Below the pieces are notes generated by a model, which was not told the origin of the DNA, did no database searches, and saw only the letters and a program-made list of their open reading frames with translations. A stretch of 64,000 nucleotides of DNA from Terriglobia bacterium (GTDB lineage: Bacteria; Acidobacteriota; Terriglobia; Terriglobales; Acidobacteriaceae): NCBI GenBank assembly GCA_020073215.1, contig JAIQFO010000001.1:124001-188000 (forward strand), read 5' to 3'. Shown here in pieces: positions 9,107 through 17,845 of the stretch. How positions within the stretch are numbered: the first letter of the stretch is position 1; every line of letters starts with the position of its first letter. A program made the position numbers and the translations under genes.

Positions 9107-10216
9107 CTACTTCGCGAACGCTTCCTTATTTACCACATACGGCATCTTGGTAATGTCGCCGCCGTAGTTCCCTTCCAGCACGTCGATCAGTCCCTGCACG
9201 CAGCGTCCAGCCATGCCTTTATTAGGATCGGGAGACAGCCGGGTGATGCGCGCCGCGCTGGCGAAATGCGGCATCAGACGGCAGCGGTCGGCAATCGCGG
9301 GATCGCGCAGCGGCGAATCGGAGGGCAGAGGCTCTGTCTCGTAGACATCGAGTGCGGCGCCGGCGATTCTTTTCTCGCGCAACGCGCGCGCCAGGGCGAT
9401 CTCGTCCACTACCGGACCCCGCGAGGTGTTAACGATCATGGCGGTGCTCTTCATCATGCGCAGCGTAATTTCATTGATCAGGTGGTAGGTCGGCGTCGAA
9501 CTCTCGCCCTCGCGCAGCAGCGGAACATGCAGGCTGATGAAATCCGCGCCACTCAACGCTTCGTGCAATGTGGTGTAGCGAATGGTAGCTCGCTCACGAC
9601 ACATCCCGTGCTTGAACCGCAGATCCTTCACTTCTTGTACCGCCCGAATGTAGTCATGGTTCTCATACGCGGGATCAAAGCACAGGATGTTCATGTCGAA
9701 GCCGGCGCACTTTTTGATCATGGCAAGACCGATGCGCCCGGTGCCGATGACGGCGACGGTCTTTCCCGTGACTTCGTCGCCCAGAAAAGGCAGGTAGGGA
9801 TGCCAATAGCTCCAACGATTTTCCCGCGTCAGATGTTCGGCGGACCAGAGTTTGCGGGCGAGCGCGCCCATCAGGAAGAAGGCATACTCCGCGGTCGCTT
9901 CGGTCAGGACGTCAGCGGTATGCGTGAACGGAATTTTGTACTTGTTGGCATCGGCGCGGTTGATGTTGTCAAATCCGACGGCGTACTGCGCCACCACCTT
10001 CAAAGTGCCGTCTCCGGCGGCGAAAATCTCGGCATCGATCGGATCGCGCAGGGTGGTGATCAGGCCGGCCACGCCCGACTTCACCTTTTCCACGATCAAA
10101 CTCTTCGGCGGAGCTTCGGGGTGGGGATAGACTTCCAGGTCATATCCCTTACGGTCGAGAAGGTTGAGGGCGTCGCCAATGTCGCAGCTGGCAAAAACGC
10201 GGATTCTCTGGCTCAT
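9107..10216 (-). CDS. D-isomer-specific 2-hydroxyacid dehydrogenase, NAD-dependent
   Basis: NAD(H)-dependent oxidoreductase of the formate/glycerate dehydrogenase family. The Rossmann motif AVIGTGRIGLAM is near residues 150-161. The catalytic triad is present: Arg in NTSRGPVVDE, Glu in VYETEPLP and His in LMPHFASAA. Length 369 is slightly above the usual 310-340; an extra insert lies around residues 185-215. The C-terminus carries PDPNKGMAGRCVQGLIDVL in place of the usual amphipathic helix. The physiological substrate (glycerate, lactate, phosphoglycerate or another hydroxyacid) is not shown; the neighbours give no clue. Confidence 0.88.
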   Translation of the reverse strand: MSQRIRVFASCDIGDALNLLDRKGYDLEVYPHPEAPPKSLIVEKVKSGVAGLITTLRDPIDAEIFAAGDGTLKVVAQYAVGFDNINRADANKYKIPFTHTADVLTEATAEYAFFLMGALARKLWSAEHLTRENRWSYWHPYLPFLGDEVTGKTVAVIGTGRIGLAMIKKCAGFDMNILCFDPAYENHDYIRAVQEVKDLRFKHGMCRERATIRYTTLHEALSGADFISLHVPLLREGESSTPTYHLINEITLRMMKSTAMIVNTSRGPVVDEIALARALREKRIAGAALDVYETEPLPSDSPLRDPAIADRCRLMPHFASAARITRLSPDPNKGMAGRCVQGLIDVLEGNYGGDITKMPYVVNKEAFAK

Positions 10217-10427
10217 GCTTAGTGTGGTCGCTTGGGCAGGGATTGAGTACCCACTGCCTCACCCCTGGGCGTCAACCAGTGTACCGCACCAGGTCAGGAG
10301 GGGTGGGGCACAGGATGACAACATTTTCTCCCCAGAACCCGCTTTGCCGACGATTGGCCACGCCGTTAACTCCCGCAAAGGCCGCGACCAGCGTCGCAGC
10401 CTTCCGCTTCAGCCGATGAATTGGCGA

Positions 10428-10838
10428 CTATTCTGGTGATTTTATGTGGATCGTCTTGCTGCTTTCGTCCAAGGTCCCATGCACGGTAACCTTCTTGCCT
10501 TCGAACTTCTGTACCAGATTCTGGTGGTCAATGTCAGCGGAAACCGGATGCGCCGACCCGTCGCTCCGGTCCGCTTAGGAATGTCTTCTGATGGAAGACA
10601 GGGGGAAGCGAGTCCTTGCTTCTCGCCGCCAACGCTCCCACCACAAAGAGAAAGAGAAAGGAGGATGCGAATCAACAGTCGTCTTGTTCTCGGCAGCAGC
10701 CGACTGTTGGCCTTTGGTTTTGATTGCGACGCTGAGGCTACCAGCCTGACCACCAACCTGTACGTCTGAATCCTCATGCGGAGTTCGGGAAGTGTTGACG
10801 CCGCTGAACGCCTTGTGGTTGATCACCGAATTCGACAT
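10428..10838 (-). pseudogene. Broken small gene with a DUF5818-like C-terminal tail
   Basis: On the minus strand an ATG at 10838 with GAGG at good spacing opens a frame of 87 codons ending at TAA 10575-10577. The same frame is then open to a TAG at 10428-10430. The second part reads NLVQKFEGKKVTVHGTLDES and ends KTIHIKSPE. That is the typical C-terminal beta-strand pattern of small acidobacterial DUF5818-like proteins (GKKVxVTGTLD...IHVxSI). The middle (about 10560-10660) translates into low-quality Arg/Trp-rich sequence and contains a GAAGC/GCTTC palindrome, as if a small palindromic repeat had been inserted. No frameshift is needed, only one stop. Calling it DUF5818-like rests on pattern memory and a short tail. 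Confidence 0.4.
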
Positions 10839-11344
10839 TGATGTGCCTCACTGTAGGTTTGTCTGCGTTCGGCGCGGAACGCGAACCTGCGGATGATTGA
10901 CTCGCGGCAATAAAGATCCGGGTTAACCCGTTGGTATCGGTGCAGCACGTCTGATTCCATCGATTGATGTGGCCGCCTATCGTGTTGGTTACGGAGAAAG
11001 GCGTCCGTTGGATTACGCAGGAATGTCGGTGACTGGGCAAAACTTACCCCACACTGACCATGCAAGGGTCACGGGTGGGGTTCGGGTTATTTAACGGTCG
11101 TAAACGGGTTAACGGCGCTTTCACTCAGAATCAGCTACTTCACCGACGAGGTGGCGAACTCCGTCTTCAACAACGAATACAGGCTGACATCGCGAAACGT
11201 GCCCCGCACCTTTATGATATTGCCGTGTTTTTTGGGGGTTAAACAGGCCGAAGTCGTACCTCTTCCCGAAAACCTGTCTGAGTCGGAGTTTTCCGCAGGC
11301 TGTGAAGTCATGCCCTTCTCAAACCCAGGGTTGTTCAGCAAACC
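10839..11344. other. Gene-poor stretch, no supported gene
   Basis: Together with 10217-10427 and the broken gene between them, this makes about 1.1 kb without an intact gene between the dehydrogenase and phoU. Several overlapping short frames of 60-90 codons exist on both strands. None has a recognisable domain, a convincing ribosome-binding site or a family-like pattern. The stretch may be remnant DNA. Confidence 0.55.
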
Positions 11345-11369
11345 GAGACGGGGCAAACCCCGTCTCTAC
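11345..11369. repeat. GAGACGGGG hairpin (family 1), half copy
   Basis: Perfect arms GAGACGGGG (11345-11353) and CCCCGTCTC (11358-11366) with loop CAAA, then TAC. It lies about 30 nt beyond the phoU stop, that is, at the 3' end of the pst operon, where it may end transcription. Confidence 0.75.
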
Positions 11370-11398
11370 ACGAATTTTTCCGCTGCCTGTTTAGCGGC

Positions 11399-12097
11399 TT
11401 AGATTTGCTCACGTCGTTCCGGGCGCGGCGCGGCGGAGGCTGCCTGCGCATGATGGCGGACATCAGCTCCCAGAACCCAGAAGATGACATCTTCGGCGAT
11501 GTTGGTGGCGTGGTCGGCAACGCGTTCGAGATTGCGCGCCACCAGCAGCGCGTCCAGCGCCTGCTGAGTCACTTGCGGCTCTTCGTTCATCTTGCGCACG
11601 AGCATAATAAAGGCTTCGTCGCGCATCCGGTCCACGACGTGATCCATTTCCAGCACGGCCTGCGCGAGCTCGGCCTTGCCTTCCACGAACGATTCCAGAG
11701 CGCGCCGCACCATGGCGCTGGCGGCGGTGGCCATGCGCGCGATATCGACCGGCAAATCGACGGCCGGCAATTCAATCATGTCCATCACCCGCTCGGCGAT
11801 GTTCACCGCCTGATCGCCCACGCGCTCGAGATCGGCGTTGATCTTGGTGACCGCGAGAATGAAGCGCAGGTCCACCGCCGCCGGTTGCTGCGTGGCGAGG
11901 ATGTCGAAGGCAAGCTCGTCGATCTCGCGCTCGGCGGCGTTGATGTGGCTCTCGTTCTCGAGGACGAGCTGGCAACGCGTGAGATCGCGCTCGGTGTACG
12001 CCTGGCAGGCGCGATCCACCGCCAGTTCCACGAGACCGCCCATGCGGAGCAGTTTCTCCCGGAGGTTCTCCATCTCCTGCTGAAAGCGCGTGCGCAT
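11399..12097 (-). CDS. phoU: Phosphate signalling complex protein PhoU
   Basis: Cytoplasmic all-helical regulator that couples the PstSCAB transporter to the phosphate sensor kinase. Two PhoU repeats of about 85 residues are visible; the metal-binding-type segments are LVLENESHINAAEREIDELA (about 43-62) followed by DLRFILAVTKINADLERVGD (about 75-94), and in the second repeat ALLVARNLERVADHATNIAED near 190-210. Length 232 is normal. It is the last gene of pstC-pstA-pstB-phoU on the minus strand, 110 nt after pstB; that gap contains word hairpin B. No PhoR/PhoB pair lies in the window. Confidence 0.95.
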   Translation of the reverse strand: MRTRFQQEMENLREKLLRMGGLVELAVDRACQAYTERDLTRCQLVLENESHINAAEREIDELAFDILATQQPAAVDLRFILAVTKINADLERVGDQAVNIAERVMDMIELPAVDLPVDIARMATAASAMVRRALESFVEGKAELAQAVLEMDHVVDRMRDEAFIMLVRKMNEEPQVTQQALDALLVARNLERVADHATNIAEDVIFWVLGADVRHHAQAASAAPRPERREQI

Positions 12098-12115
12098 TCT
12101 TCAAACCCTCCAAGA

Positions 12116-12202
12116 AGGTCAGAGGTTAGAGGTCAGATTGCGGAGGTTAAAACCAAAGTACTTCGTTCTTCACCTCTGCAATCTGACCTCTGACTCTGAC
12201 CT
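12116..12202. repeat. Word hairpin B: AGGTCAGAG-type arms between pstB and phoU
   Basis: Arms 12116-12147 and 12172-12202 are inverted with about 29 of 32 positions matching and one bulge. Each arm is built from the word (A)GGTCAGAG repeated about three times. The roughly 24-nt loop is AT-rich. The hairpin fills the only real gap within the pst operon and could set the ratio of phoU to transporter mRNA; that role is inferred. Confidence 0.8.
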
Positions 12203-12207
12203 CACTA

Positions 12208-12966
12208 CTATCCGAACCTGCCGGTGACGTAGTCTTCCGTCCGCTTATCGGAAGGATTGGTGAATATCTTCTCGGTCTTGTCGAACTCGATCATCTTGCC
12301 CAACAGAAAGAAGCCGGTGAACTCGGCCACCCGCGCGGCCTGCTGCATATTATGCGTCACAATCACAATCGTGTACTGCTCTTTTAATTGAAAAATCAGT
12401 TCTTCGATCTTGCCGGTGGAGATCGGATCGAGCGCCGAGCAGGGTTCATCCATGAGCAGAACCTCCGGCTGGACGGCCAAAGCGCGCGCGATGCACAGGC
12501 GCTGTTGCTGGCCGCCGGAGAGGCTGGCGCCGGATTGTTTGTGGAGCGAGTCTTTGACTTCATCCCATAAAGCGGAACTGTGAAGAGAGGTCTGAACCAC
12601 CTCATCCAGCTTCTTGCGGTTGCGCACACCGTTGAGCTTGAGCCCGGCGGCCACGTTGTCGTAGATGGACATGGTCGGAAACGGATTCGGCTTTTGAAAC
12701 ACCATGCCCACGCGGCGGCGCAGCTGTGTGGCCGAGGTTCCGTTATAAACGCTGAGGTCGCCGATGCGCACCGTTCCCTCCACCCGCGCCCCGGGAATGG
12801 TTTCGTGCATGCGGTTCAGACAGCGAATAAACGTGGATTTCCCACACCCCGAAGGGCCGATGAGCGCGGTTGCACGGTTGGCCAGCACCGTGATGTTGAC
12901 GTCGAACAAGGCCTGAGTATGCCCGTAATACGCATTCAGCTGCTCGACTGTTATTCCAACGCCCAT
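12208..12966 (-). CDS. pstB: Phosphate ABC transporter ATP-binding protein
   Basis: ATPase of the high-affinity phosphate importer. Walker [10 protein letters not shown] lies at about residues 36-44, the PstB-typical [16 protein letters not shown] at about 89-104, the ABC signature LSGGQQQR near 147-154 and Walker [14 protein letters not shown] near 167-179, with the switch His in VTHNMQQA. Length 252 is normal. It follows pstA after 6 nt and precedes phoU. Confidence 0.97.
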   Translation of the reverse strand: MGVGITVEQLNAYYGHTQALFDVNITVLANRATALIGPSGCGKSTFIRCLNRMHETIPGARVEGTVRIGDLSVYNGTSATQLRRRVGMVFQKPNPFPTMSIYDNVAAGLKLNGVRNRKKLDEVVQTSLHSSALWDEVKDSLHKQSGASLSGGQQQRLCIARALAVQPEVLLMDEPCSALDPISTGKIEELIFQLKEQYTIVIVTHNMQQAARVAEFTGFFLLGKMIEFDKTEKIFTNPSDKRTEDYVTGRFG

Positions 12967-12972
12967 AGCTGG

Positions 12973-13857
12973 TTAAGCTCCTGCCAACGTTCCGTGCCGT
13001 ACCGCAATGCGAACCGCTGCGACCGCGCCCACGATCAGCACAATCAAAACCAGCGCGCCCGCCCAAGCCTGCTTATGCCATTCATCGAAAGGCGAAATGG
13101 CATACGTGAAAATCTGCAGCGACAGGGCAGCCGTCGGCTGGTCCGACTTCCAATTCCAGAACTGGTTTCCAAAGGCGGTAAACAGCAGCGGCGCCGTTTC
13201 TCCGGCCACGCGAGCGAAGGCCAGCATGACGCCGGTGATGACTCCCGACGTCGCCGTGCGCAGTGTGATTGACAGCGTGGTGCGCCAGCGCGAAACGCCC
13301 AGGCCATAAGCGGCTTCGCGGATGGCCTGCGGCACCAGCAGCAGCATCTGCTCGGTGGTGCGGGCGATGGTCGGAACCATCATGATCGCCAGGGCCACGC
13401 CACCGGCCAGCGCGGAAAAGTGCTTTTGGCGCACGACCACCAGCCCGTAAGCCACAATGCCGATCACGATCGAAGGCACACCGTTCATCACGTCGGAGAC
13501 AAAACGCACGATATCGCCATAGCGGTTTCGCCCGTACTCGGAGAGAAAGATGCCCGCGCCGATTCCCAGCGGCACGCCGAGCAGGCTGGCGATGGAAAGA
13601 ATGACCATCGAGCCGACGATGGCGTTCGCCATGCCGCCGCCGGGCTCACCCACCGGCTTCGGGGTCTGGGTCAGAAAGGCAAGGTTGATCGAGCCGATGC
13701 CTTTGTAAACCAGATATGCAAAGATGGCGAACAGCGGCAAAAGCACGAGGGCAACTGTAAGTACGGCGACGCCGGTCATTACGTGGTCCACCACGCGCCG
13801 CCGCAAGCTGACGGGCGGAACCACAACCGCTCCCGAGTTGGAATTTGTTTCAGGCAA
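12973..13857 (-). CDS. pstA: Phosphate ABC transporter permease PstA
   Basis: Inner-membrane permease subunit. About six hydrophobic helices are visible, the first at about residues 33-55 after a polar N-terminus. The conserved permease loop is around IREAAYGLGVSRWRTTLSIT (about 188-207), the EAA-type motif that docks onto PstB. Length 294 is typical. Its start overlaps the end of pstC by 8 nt, which indicates translational coupling. Confidence 0.95.
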   Translation of the reverse strand: MPETNSNSGAVVVPPVSLRRRVVDHVMTGVAVLTVALVLLPLFAIFAYLVYKGIGSINLAFLTQTPKPVGEPGGGMANAIVGSMVILSIASLLGVPLGIGAGIFLSEYGRNRYGDIVRFVSDVMNGVPSIVIGIVAYGLVVVRQKHFSALAGGVALAIMMVPTIARTTEQMLLLVPQAIREAAYGLGVSRWRTTLSITLRTATSGVITGVMLAFARVAGETAPLLFTAFGNQFWNWKSDQPTAALSLQIFTYAISPFDEWHKQAWAGALVLIVLIVGAVAAVRIAVRHGTLAGA

Positions 13858-14884
13858 GGCTTCTCGCCGGTTGGCCTCGAGTCACGCTCCACACCATGAG
13901 TCGCGCCAGCGCGTTGACCACGATGGTGACGAAGAACAACGCCAGGCCAATCTCGATCAACGCGGAGAGATACAGATCTCCGGTCGCCTCCGTGAATTCG
14001 TTGGCAAGTACGCTAGCCATGGTATAGCCGGGAGCAAACAGCGATTTGGCGATCTCGGGACGGTTGCCAATCACCATCGTGACCGCCATGGTCTCCCCGA
14101 GCGCGCGGCCCAAACCCAGGATGATGGCGCCCACGATTCCCGCCCGCGCATTCCGCAGCACGCCCATGCGGATCATTTCCCAGCGCGTTGCCCCCAGCGC
14201 CAGCACCGCTTCCCGCTGATGCTGAGGAACCACGGTGAGCACTTCACGGGTGATGGACGAGATGATGGGAATGATCATGATGGCCAGAATCACACCCGCC
14301 GCCAGCATGCCGATGCCGTACGGCGGCCCGCTGAACAAGCCCGTCCAACCCAGCGTCTTGGCCAGAAACGGCTGAACAACTACGCGCAGTACCGGCACCA
14401 GAATGAAGATCGCCCACAGTCCGTAGACCACGCTCGGGATGGCGGCCAGCAATTCGGTAGTAAAAGAAAGAATTCCCCGCAGCCGGATCGGGCACATCTC
14501 GGTAATGAAAACGGCGACCCCAAGAGATAGCGGCACGGCGACGACGAGCGCCAGCAGCGAAGACACAATCGTGCCGAAGATGAACGGCAGCGCGCCGTAC
14601 TGGTCCGACACCGGATCCCAGTCCGACTGCCCAAAGAACTTCCAGCCAAAAGCATGCCAGGAGAGCGCGGAGCCTACCACCAGTTGGTAAACAATCAAGC
14701 CCAGCAGCGCGACCACCGCCAAGCCACAAAGGCGCATGGCCCAGCCGAAAAAAGTATCGGGGATTTCGCTGACCTTCCCCTGCAACAGCGGCGCCGTTCT
14801 CGCTTCGATTTTCAGGGCGGCCTTTGTCCCCCGCTCCGGTTCGGGAGCGTTGAAACGCGGCCGGGACAGGGCTTGATTAGACAT
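13850..14884 (-). CDS. pstC: Phosphate ABC transporter permease PstC
   Basis: Inner-membrane permease partner of PstA. A polar N-terminal tail of about 50 residues is followed by hydrophobic helices. The EAA-type loop reads HQREAVLALGATRWEMIRMG near residues 221-240 and is followed by GALGETMAVTMVIGN-like sequence (here GRALGETMAVTMVIGN). Length 344 includes the long PstC N-terminus. First gene of the minus-strand operon; 25 nt upstream of its ATG is a Pho-box-like direct repeat (14910-14927). Confidence 0.95.
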   Translation of the reverse strand: MSNQALSRPRFNAPEPERGTKAALKIEARTAPLLQGKVSEIPDTFFGWAMRLCGLAVVALLGLIVYQLVVGSALSWHAFGWKFFGQSDWDPVSDQYGALPFIFGTIVSSLLALVVAVPLSLGVAVFITEMCPIRLRGILSFTTELLAAIPSVVYGLWAIFILVPVLRVVVQPFLAKTLGWTGLFSGPPYGIGMLAAGVILAIMIIPIISSITREVLTVVPQHQREAVLALGATRWEMIRMGVLRNARAGIVGAIILGLGRALGETMAVTMVIGNRPEIAKSLFAPGYTMASVLANEFTEATGDLYLSALIEIGLALFFVTIVVNALARLMVWSVTRGQPARSLA

Positions 14885-14909
14885 TCCGTGCTGAGGCTAG
14901 CAGACAGTT

Positions 14910-14927
14910 GTTACAAATCGGTTAAAA
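14910..14927 (-). promoter_or_regulatory. Candidate Pho box upstream of pstC
   Basis: On the coding (minus) strand, TTTTAAC and TTGTAAC are separated by 4 nt, an 11-bp repeat period. This is the 7-4-7 architecture of response-regulator Pho boxes (E. coli CTGTCAT-N4-CTGTCAT). The same layout and near-identical repeats occur upstream of pstS. The last base is 25 nt from the pstC ATG, with only a weak TAGCCT in the expected -10 place. The position and symmetry are seen; the binding protein is inferred. Confidence 0.6.
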
Positions 14928-14936
14928 AGCGGATGG

Positions 14937-14970
14937 GGTAGTGTCTTAAAAAAGTGTTTAAGACACTACC
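14937..14970. repeat. Perfect 14-bp inverted repeat upstream of the pstC Pho box
   Basis: GGTAGTGTCTTAAA (14937-14950) and its exact complement (14957-14970) are separated by 6 nt. It lies 10 nt from the candidate Pho box, between the end of the kinase gene and pstC. It could be a terminator of the kinase mRNA or an operator; a T-run is present only in the loop region and after a further 8 nt, so neither is certain. Confidence 0.7.
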
Positions 14971-15094
14971 GCGGGTGGGGCCATTTCTTGACTTTGTGGA
15001 GAGCCGGGTGGGGAATTCCGCGTGAGTTCTAACCCAAAGCGGCGATCGCTTCCGAGGTCGCCCGTCCCTTGGATGACGTGGCCACTCGAGAAAC

Positions 15095-17500
15095 CTACTG
15101 CGGCAAGCCCATGCGGCGGAGGAGGTCCTGCATACGCGGGTCGGAGCGCATGGCCTCCCAGTCCCAGGCGACTGCGAGATGGCTTAGCGGTGTTTCCTTG
15201 GCCTCATATGCCTTCTCAAGCCAGGCGAGCGCTTGATCGGTGGCTCCGGCGTGGGCATAAAGGCGGGCGATGCGGACGCCGGCGACGTGGGAGTGTTGCG
15301 CGCGCCGCGCGAGGGTATCTGCGGCACGCCTCATGCCCTCGCGGTAACCGGCATCGTGGTAGCCGGACTGGAGGGCGGCGACCGTCTCCTGATCGTTGAG
15401 CGCTTCGAAGAAGCGGATGGCTTCGTCGATAGCTTGTTGCGGCATCTGTTTCTTGTAATACGCACCCCAGAGACCCATGTGCACGGAGGAGAAGTTGGGT
15501 TGGGCTGCTGCGACTTTCTGGAGCACATCGATGGCTTCGTCATAGCGGCCCACGTAGATCAGGTGCCATCCGTAGAAGCAGCGCTGGAATGAATTCATGG
15601 GGTCGAGCGTAAGCGCCTGCTGAATTTCCCGCTCCCATTCTGGATTGCGTTTAAACGAAAGCAGGTAGTCCGCATACATGAAGTGCGCATTGGCGCTGCT
15701 GGGATTGAGTTCGATCGCACGCCGAAAATCGCGTTCGGCCGCAGACCAGTTCCGTTCATACGAGGCTTCGATATTGGCCAGACTGATGTGGGGCTCGGAG
15801 AGGCTGTCGTCGAGTTCCAGGGCCTTGAAGGCGGCTGTCTTGGCCCTGGGGATCGTTTCCGAAGGCGCTGCATAGCCGGTGTCGGCGCGCATCAACCAGA
15901 CGTCGGCGAGACCAGCATAAGCGAGCGCGTAATTGGGATCCTTTTCGAGCGATAACTGGAAGTAGCGTTCGGCATTCTCGAAGCCTTGTTTGGAGACTTT
16001 GTACCACTCGAAACGCCCCTTGAAATAGGCCTCGTAGGCCTCGGGATTGACGGCGCCGGGGGCGGTCAGGCGGGCCTGCTCTTGAGGACTGAGCGTCACG
16101 CGGATCTCGTTGGCAATCGCGCGAGTCACTTCTCCCTGCAGAGTCAGGACGTCGTGCAGGTCGCGGTCGTATTCGTCGGCCCACACCGGTTTCTCCGCCG
16201 CAGCGTCCACCAGGCGAGCGGTCACGCGCACACGGCTGCCCGACTGGACCACGGATCCCTCGACGATCGCGTCCACCTTGAGCTTACGTGCAATTTCGGC
16301 GAGCGGAAGCTTGGTGCCTTTGAATTGCATGACGGACTGGCGCGAGATGACCCGGGACGGGACCACCTTCCCCAGTTGGGTGATCAGCTCTTCGGTCATG
16401 CCGTCGGCGAAGAACTCCCGTTCCGGATCCCCCGAGAGATTGACGAGCGGGAGAACGGCGATCGCCTGAAATCGCAGGACGCCGATGGCGGGTCGGGAGC
16501 GCATCCGGAGGGCAATCAGGAGCGCCACTGCCATCATAATCACAATCGCCAAGAGCGAGAACACAAGGGCCCCGTGCCGACGAAAGGAGAAGAACGTTGG
16601 CTCGGCGCGCGCGGTTTCTGGCGGATGCTGCGCTTTCGGTTCGCGCTCGAGGCGTCGAAGGGCGGCGGCGAGTTCCCGGGCGGATTGATAGCGATCCTCC
16701 GGATTCCGCTCCAGGCATTTGCACACGATCCATTCCAGCTCGGAGGAGAGACTGGCGTTGAGTTGATGCGGCGCGGTCGGGTCGTGGTAAAGGATGGCGC
16801 CGATCAACTGGCTTGTGGGGACATCAGCGAAGGCGCGCCTGCCGGTGGCCATCTCGTAGAGTACGAGTCCGGCGGCATGGATGTCGGTGCGGGCATCAAC
16901 AGGTTCACCGAGGAGTTGCTCGGGCGCCATGTAGGGCAAGGTTCCGGACATCGGGCCGGATTGCAGAGTGCTTTGCGTTGCGGCGGGGTCGGCGGCTTGC
17001 TGCCGGAACCTGGCTAAGCCGAAGTCGAGAATTTTGAGCCAGCCATCGGTGGTGAGCCGCAGGTTGCCGGGCTTCAGATCGCAGTGAACAACGCCATGTT
17101 TGTGGGCGTCGGCGAGTCCGTCCGCGAGCTGGATCCCGAGGCGCAGTGTCTCTTCTTCAGGCTGAGGTCCGAGAGCCAGTTTGTGGCTGAGCGTGATGCC
17201 CGGAATCAACTCCATGACTAGGAAGTCGACGCCTTGCTCCGTATCGAAGTCGTAGATGGTGGCGATGTTGGGGTGATTGAGCTTGGAAAGTGCGAGAGCC
17301 TCTTTGTGAAAACGCTTGCGCGCGGACTCGTCGGCGAGCATTCCGGCGGGGAGCACCTTGATCGCGACGTCGCGGTCGAGATGAGAGTCGTGGGCGCGAT
17401 AGACGTCTCCCATGCCGCCGGCTCCGATCTTCTCGACGACGCGGTAGTGGCTCAGTTCACCGCCGGCGAGCAAGGCCTGATCGGACGCTAGGCCAGCCAT
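15095..17500 (-). CDS. Membrane serine/threonine protein kinase with TolB-like and TPR extracytoplasmic region
   Basis: PASTA-less Hanks-type kinase. Kinase domain about residues 18-280: glycine loop IGAGGMGDVY (24-33), catalytic Lys in VAIKVLP, catalytic loop VVHCDLKPGN (about 137), DFGLA (about 160), and SGTLPYMAPEQLL activation segment. The usual HRD arginine is Cys (HCD), so it is a non-RD kinase. One transmembrane helix follows (about 305-330), then a domain with AVLPLVNLSGDPEREFFADG as in TolB-like/adenylate-cyclase-linked modules (about 340-480), and TPR repeats to the end. Start at 17500 is chosen because residues upstream do not match kinases. It lies between pstC and the divergent ppx gene. 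The signal it senses is unknown. Confidence 0.9.
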   Translation of the reverse strand: MAGLASDQALLAGGELSHYRVVEKIGAGGMGDVYRAHDSHLDRDVAIKVLPAGMLADESARKRFHKEALALSKLNHPNIATIYDFDTEQGVDFLVMELIPGITLSHKLALGPQPEEETLRLGIQLADGLADAHKHGVVHCDLKPGNLRLTTDGWLKILDFGLARFRQQAADPAATQSTLQSGPMSGTLPYMAPEQLLGEPVDARTDIHAAGLVLYEMATGRRAFADVPTSQLIGAILYHDPTAPHQLNASLSSELEWIVCKCLERNPEDRYQSARELAAALRRLEREPKAQHPPETARAEPTFFSFRRHGALVFSLLAIVIMMAVALLIALRMRSRPAIGVLRFQAIAVLPLVNLSGDPEREFFADGMTEELITQLGKVVPSRVISRQSVMQFKGTKLPLAEIARKLKVDAIVEGSVVQSGSRVRVTARLVDAAAEKPVWADEYDRDLHDVLTLQGEVTRAIANEIRVTLSPQEQARLTAPGAVNPEAYEAYFKGRFEWYKVSKQGFENAERYFQLSLEKDPNYALAYAGLADVWLMRADTGYAAPSETIPRAKTAAFKALELDDSLSEPHISLANIEASYERNWSAAERDFRRAIELNPSSANAHFMYADYLLSFKRNPEWEREIQQALTLDPMNSFQRCFYGWHLIYVGRYDEAIDVLQKVAAAQPNFSSVHMGLWGAYYKKQMPQQAIDEAIRFFEALNDQETVAALQSGYHDAGYREGMRRAADTLARRAQHSHVAGVRIARLYAHAGATDQALAWLEKAYEAKETPLSHLAVAWDWEAMRSDPRMQDLLRRMGLPQ

Positions 17501-17845
17501 AGGGAGAGGTACTCCTTCACCTCGCAGGCCCCATTCTAGGCCGTTGGCCCAAAGGAATCGACAAGAAACTCCCGGACGACGGCAATCCAGAAGTAATGCC
17601 TCCGGATTGGTCCCGATAAACGCCCTTGTCGTCACCTTGCGGCCGAATTTTTACTCGGAAGTTCCGCTGCGGGGACTGCCGCACTCTACGACCCCGCGCC
17701 TAACATCAACTTCCGTTTCGAAAATCGAAGTTGGCACCAATCGGACAAGCCGGCTTCGACCGTCTGGCTCCTCATGCTGCGGTAAGCTTGCGCAACGCGG
17801 CCCGGTTATGAGAAGACTGATCGTTAACATTTCATCGTCACTCCA

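Noticed and set aside
10446..11402. Several 60-110 codon frames in the gene-poor stretch
   Set aside because: Overlapping on both strands, poor ribosome-binding sites and no family pattern. Only the broken minus-strand gene with a recognisable tail was kept.
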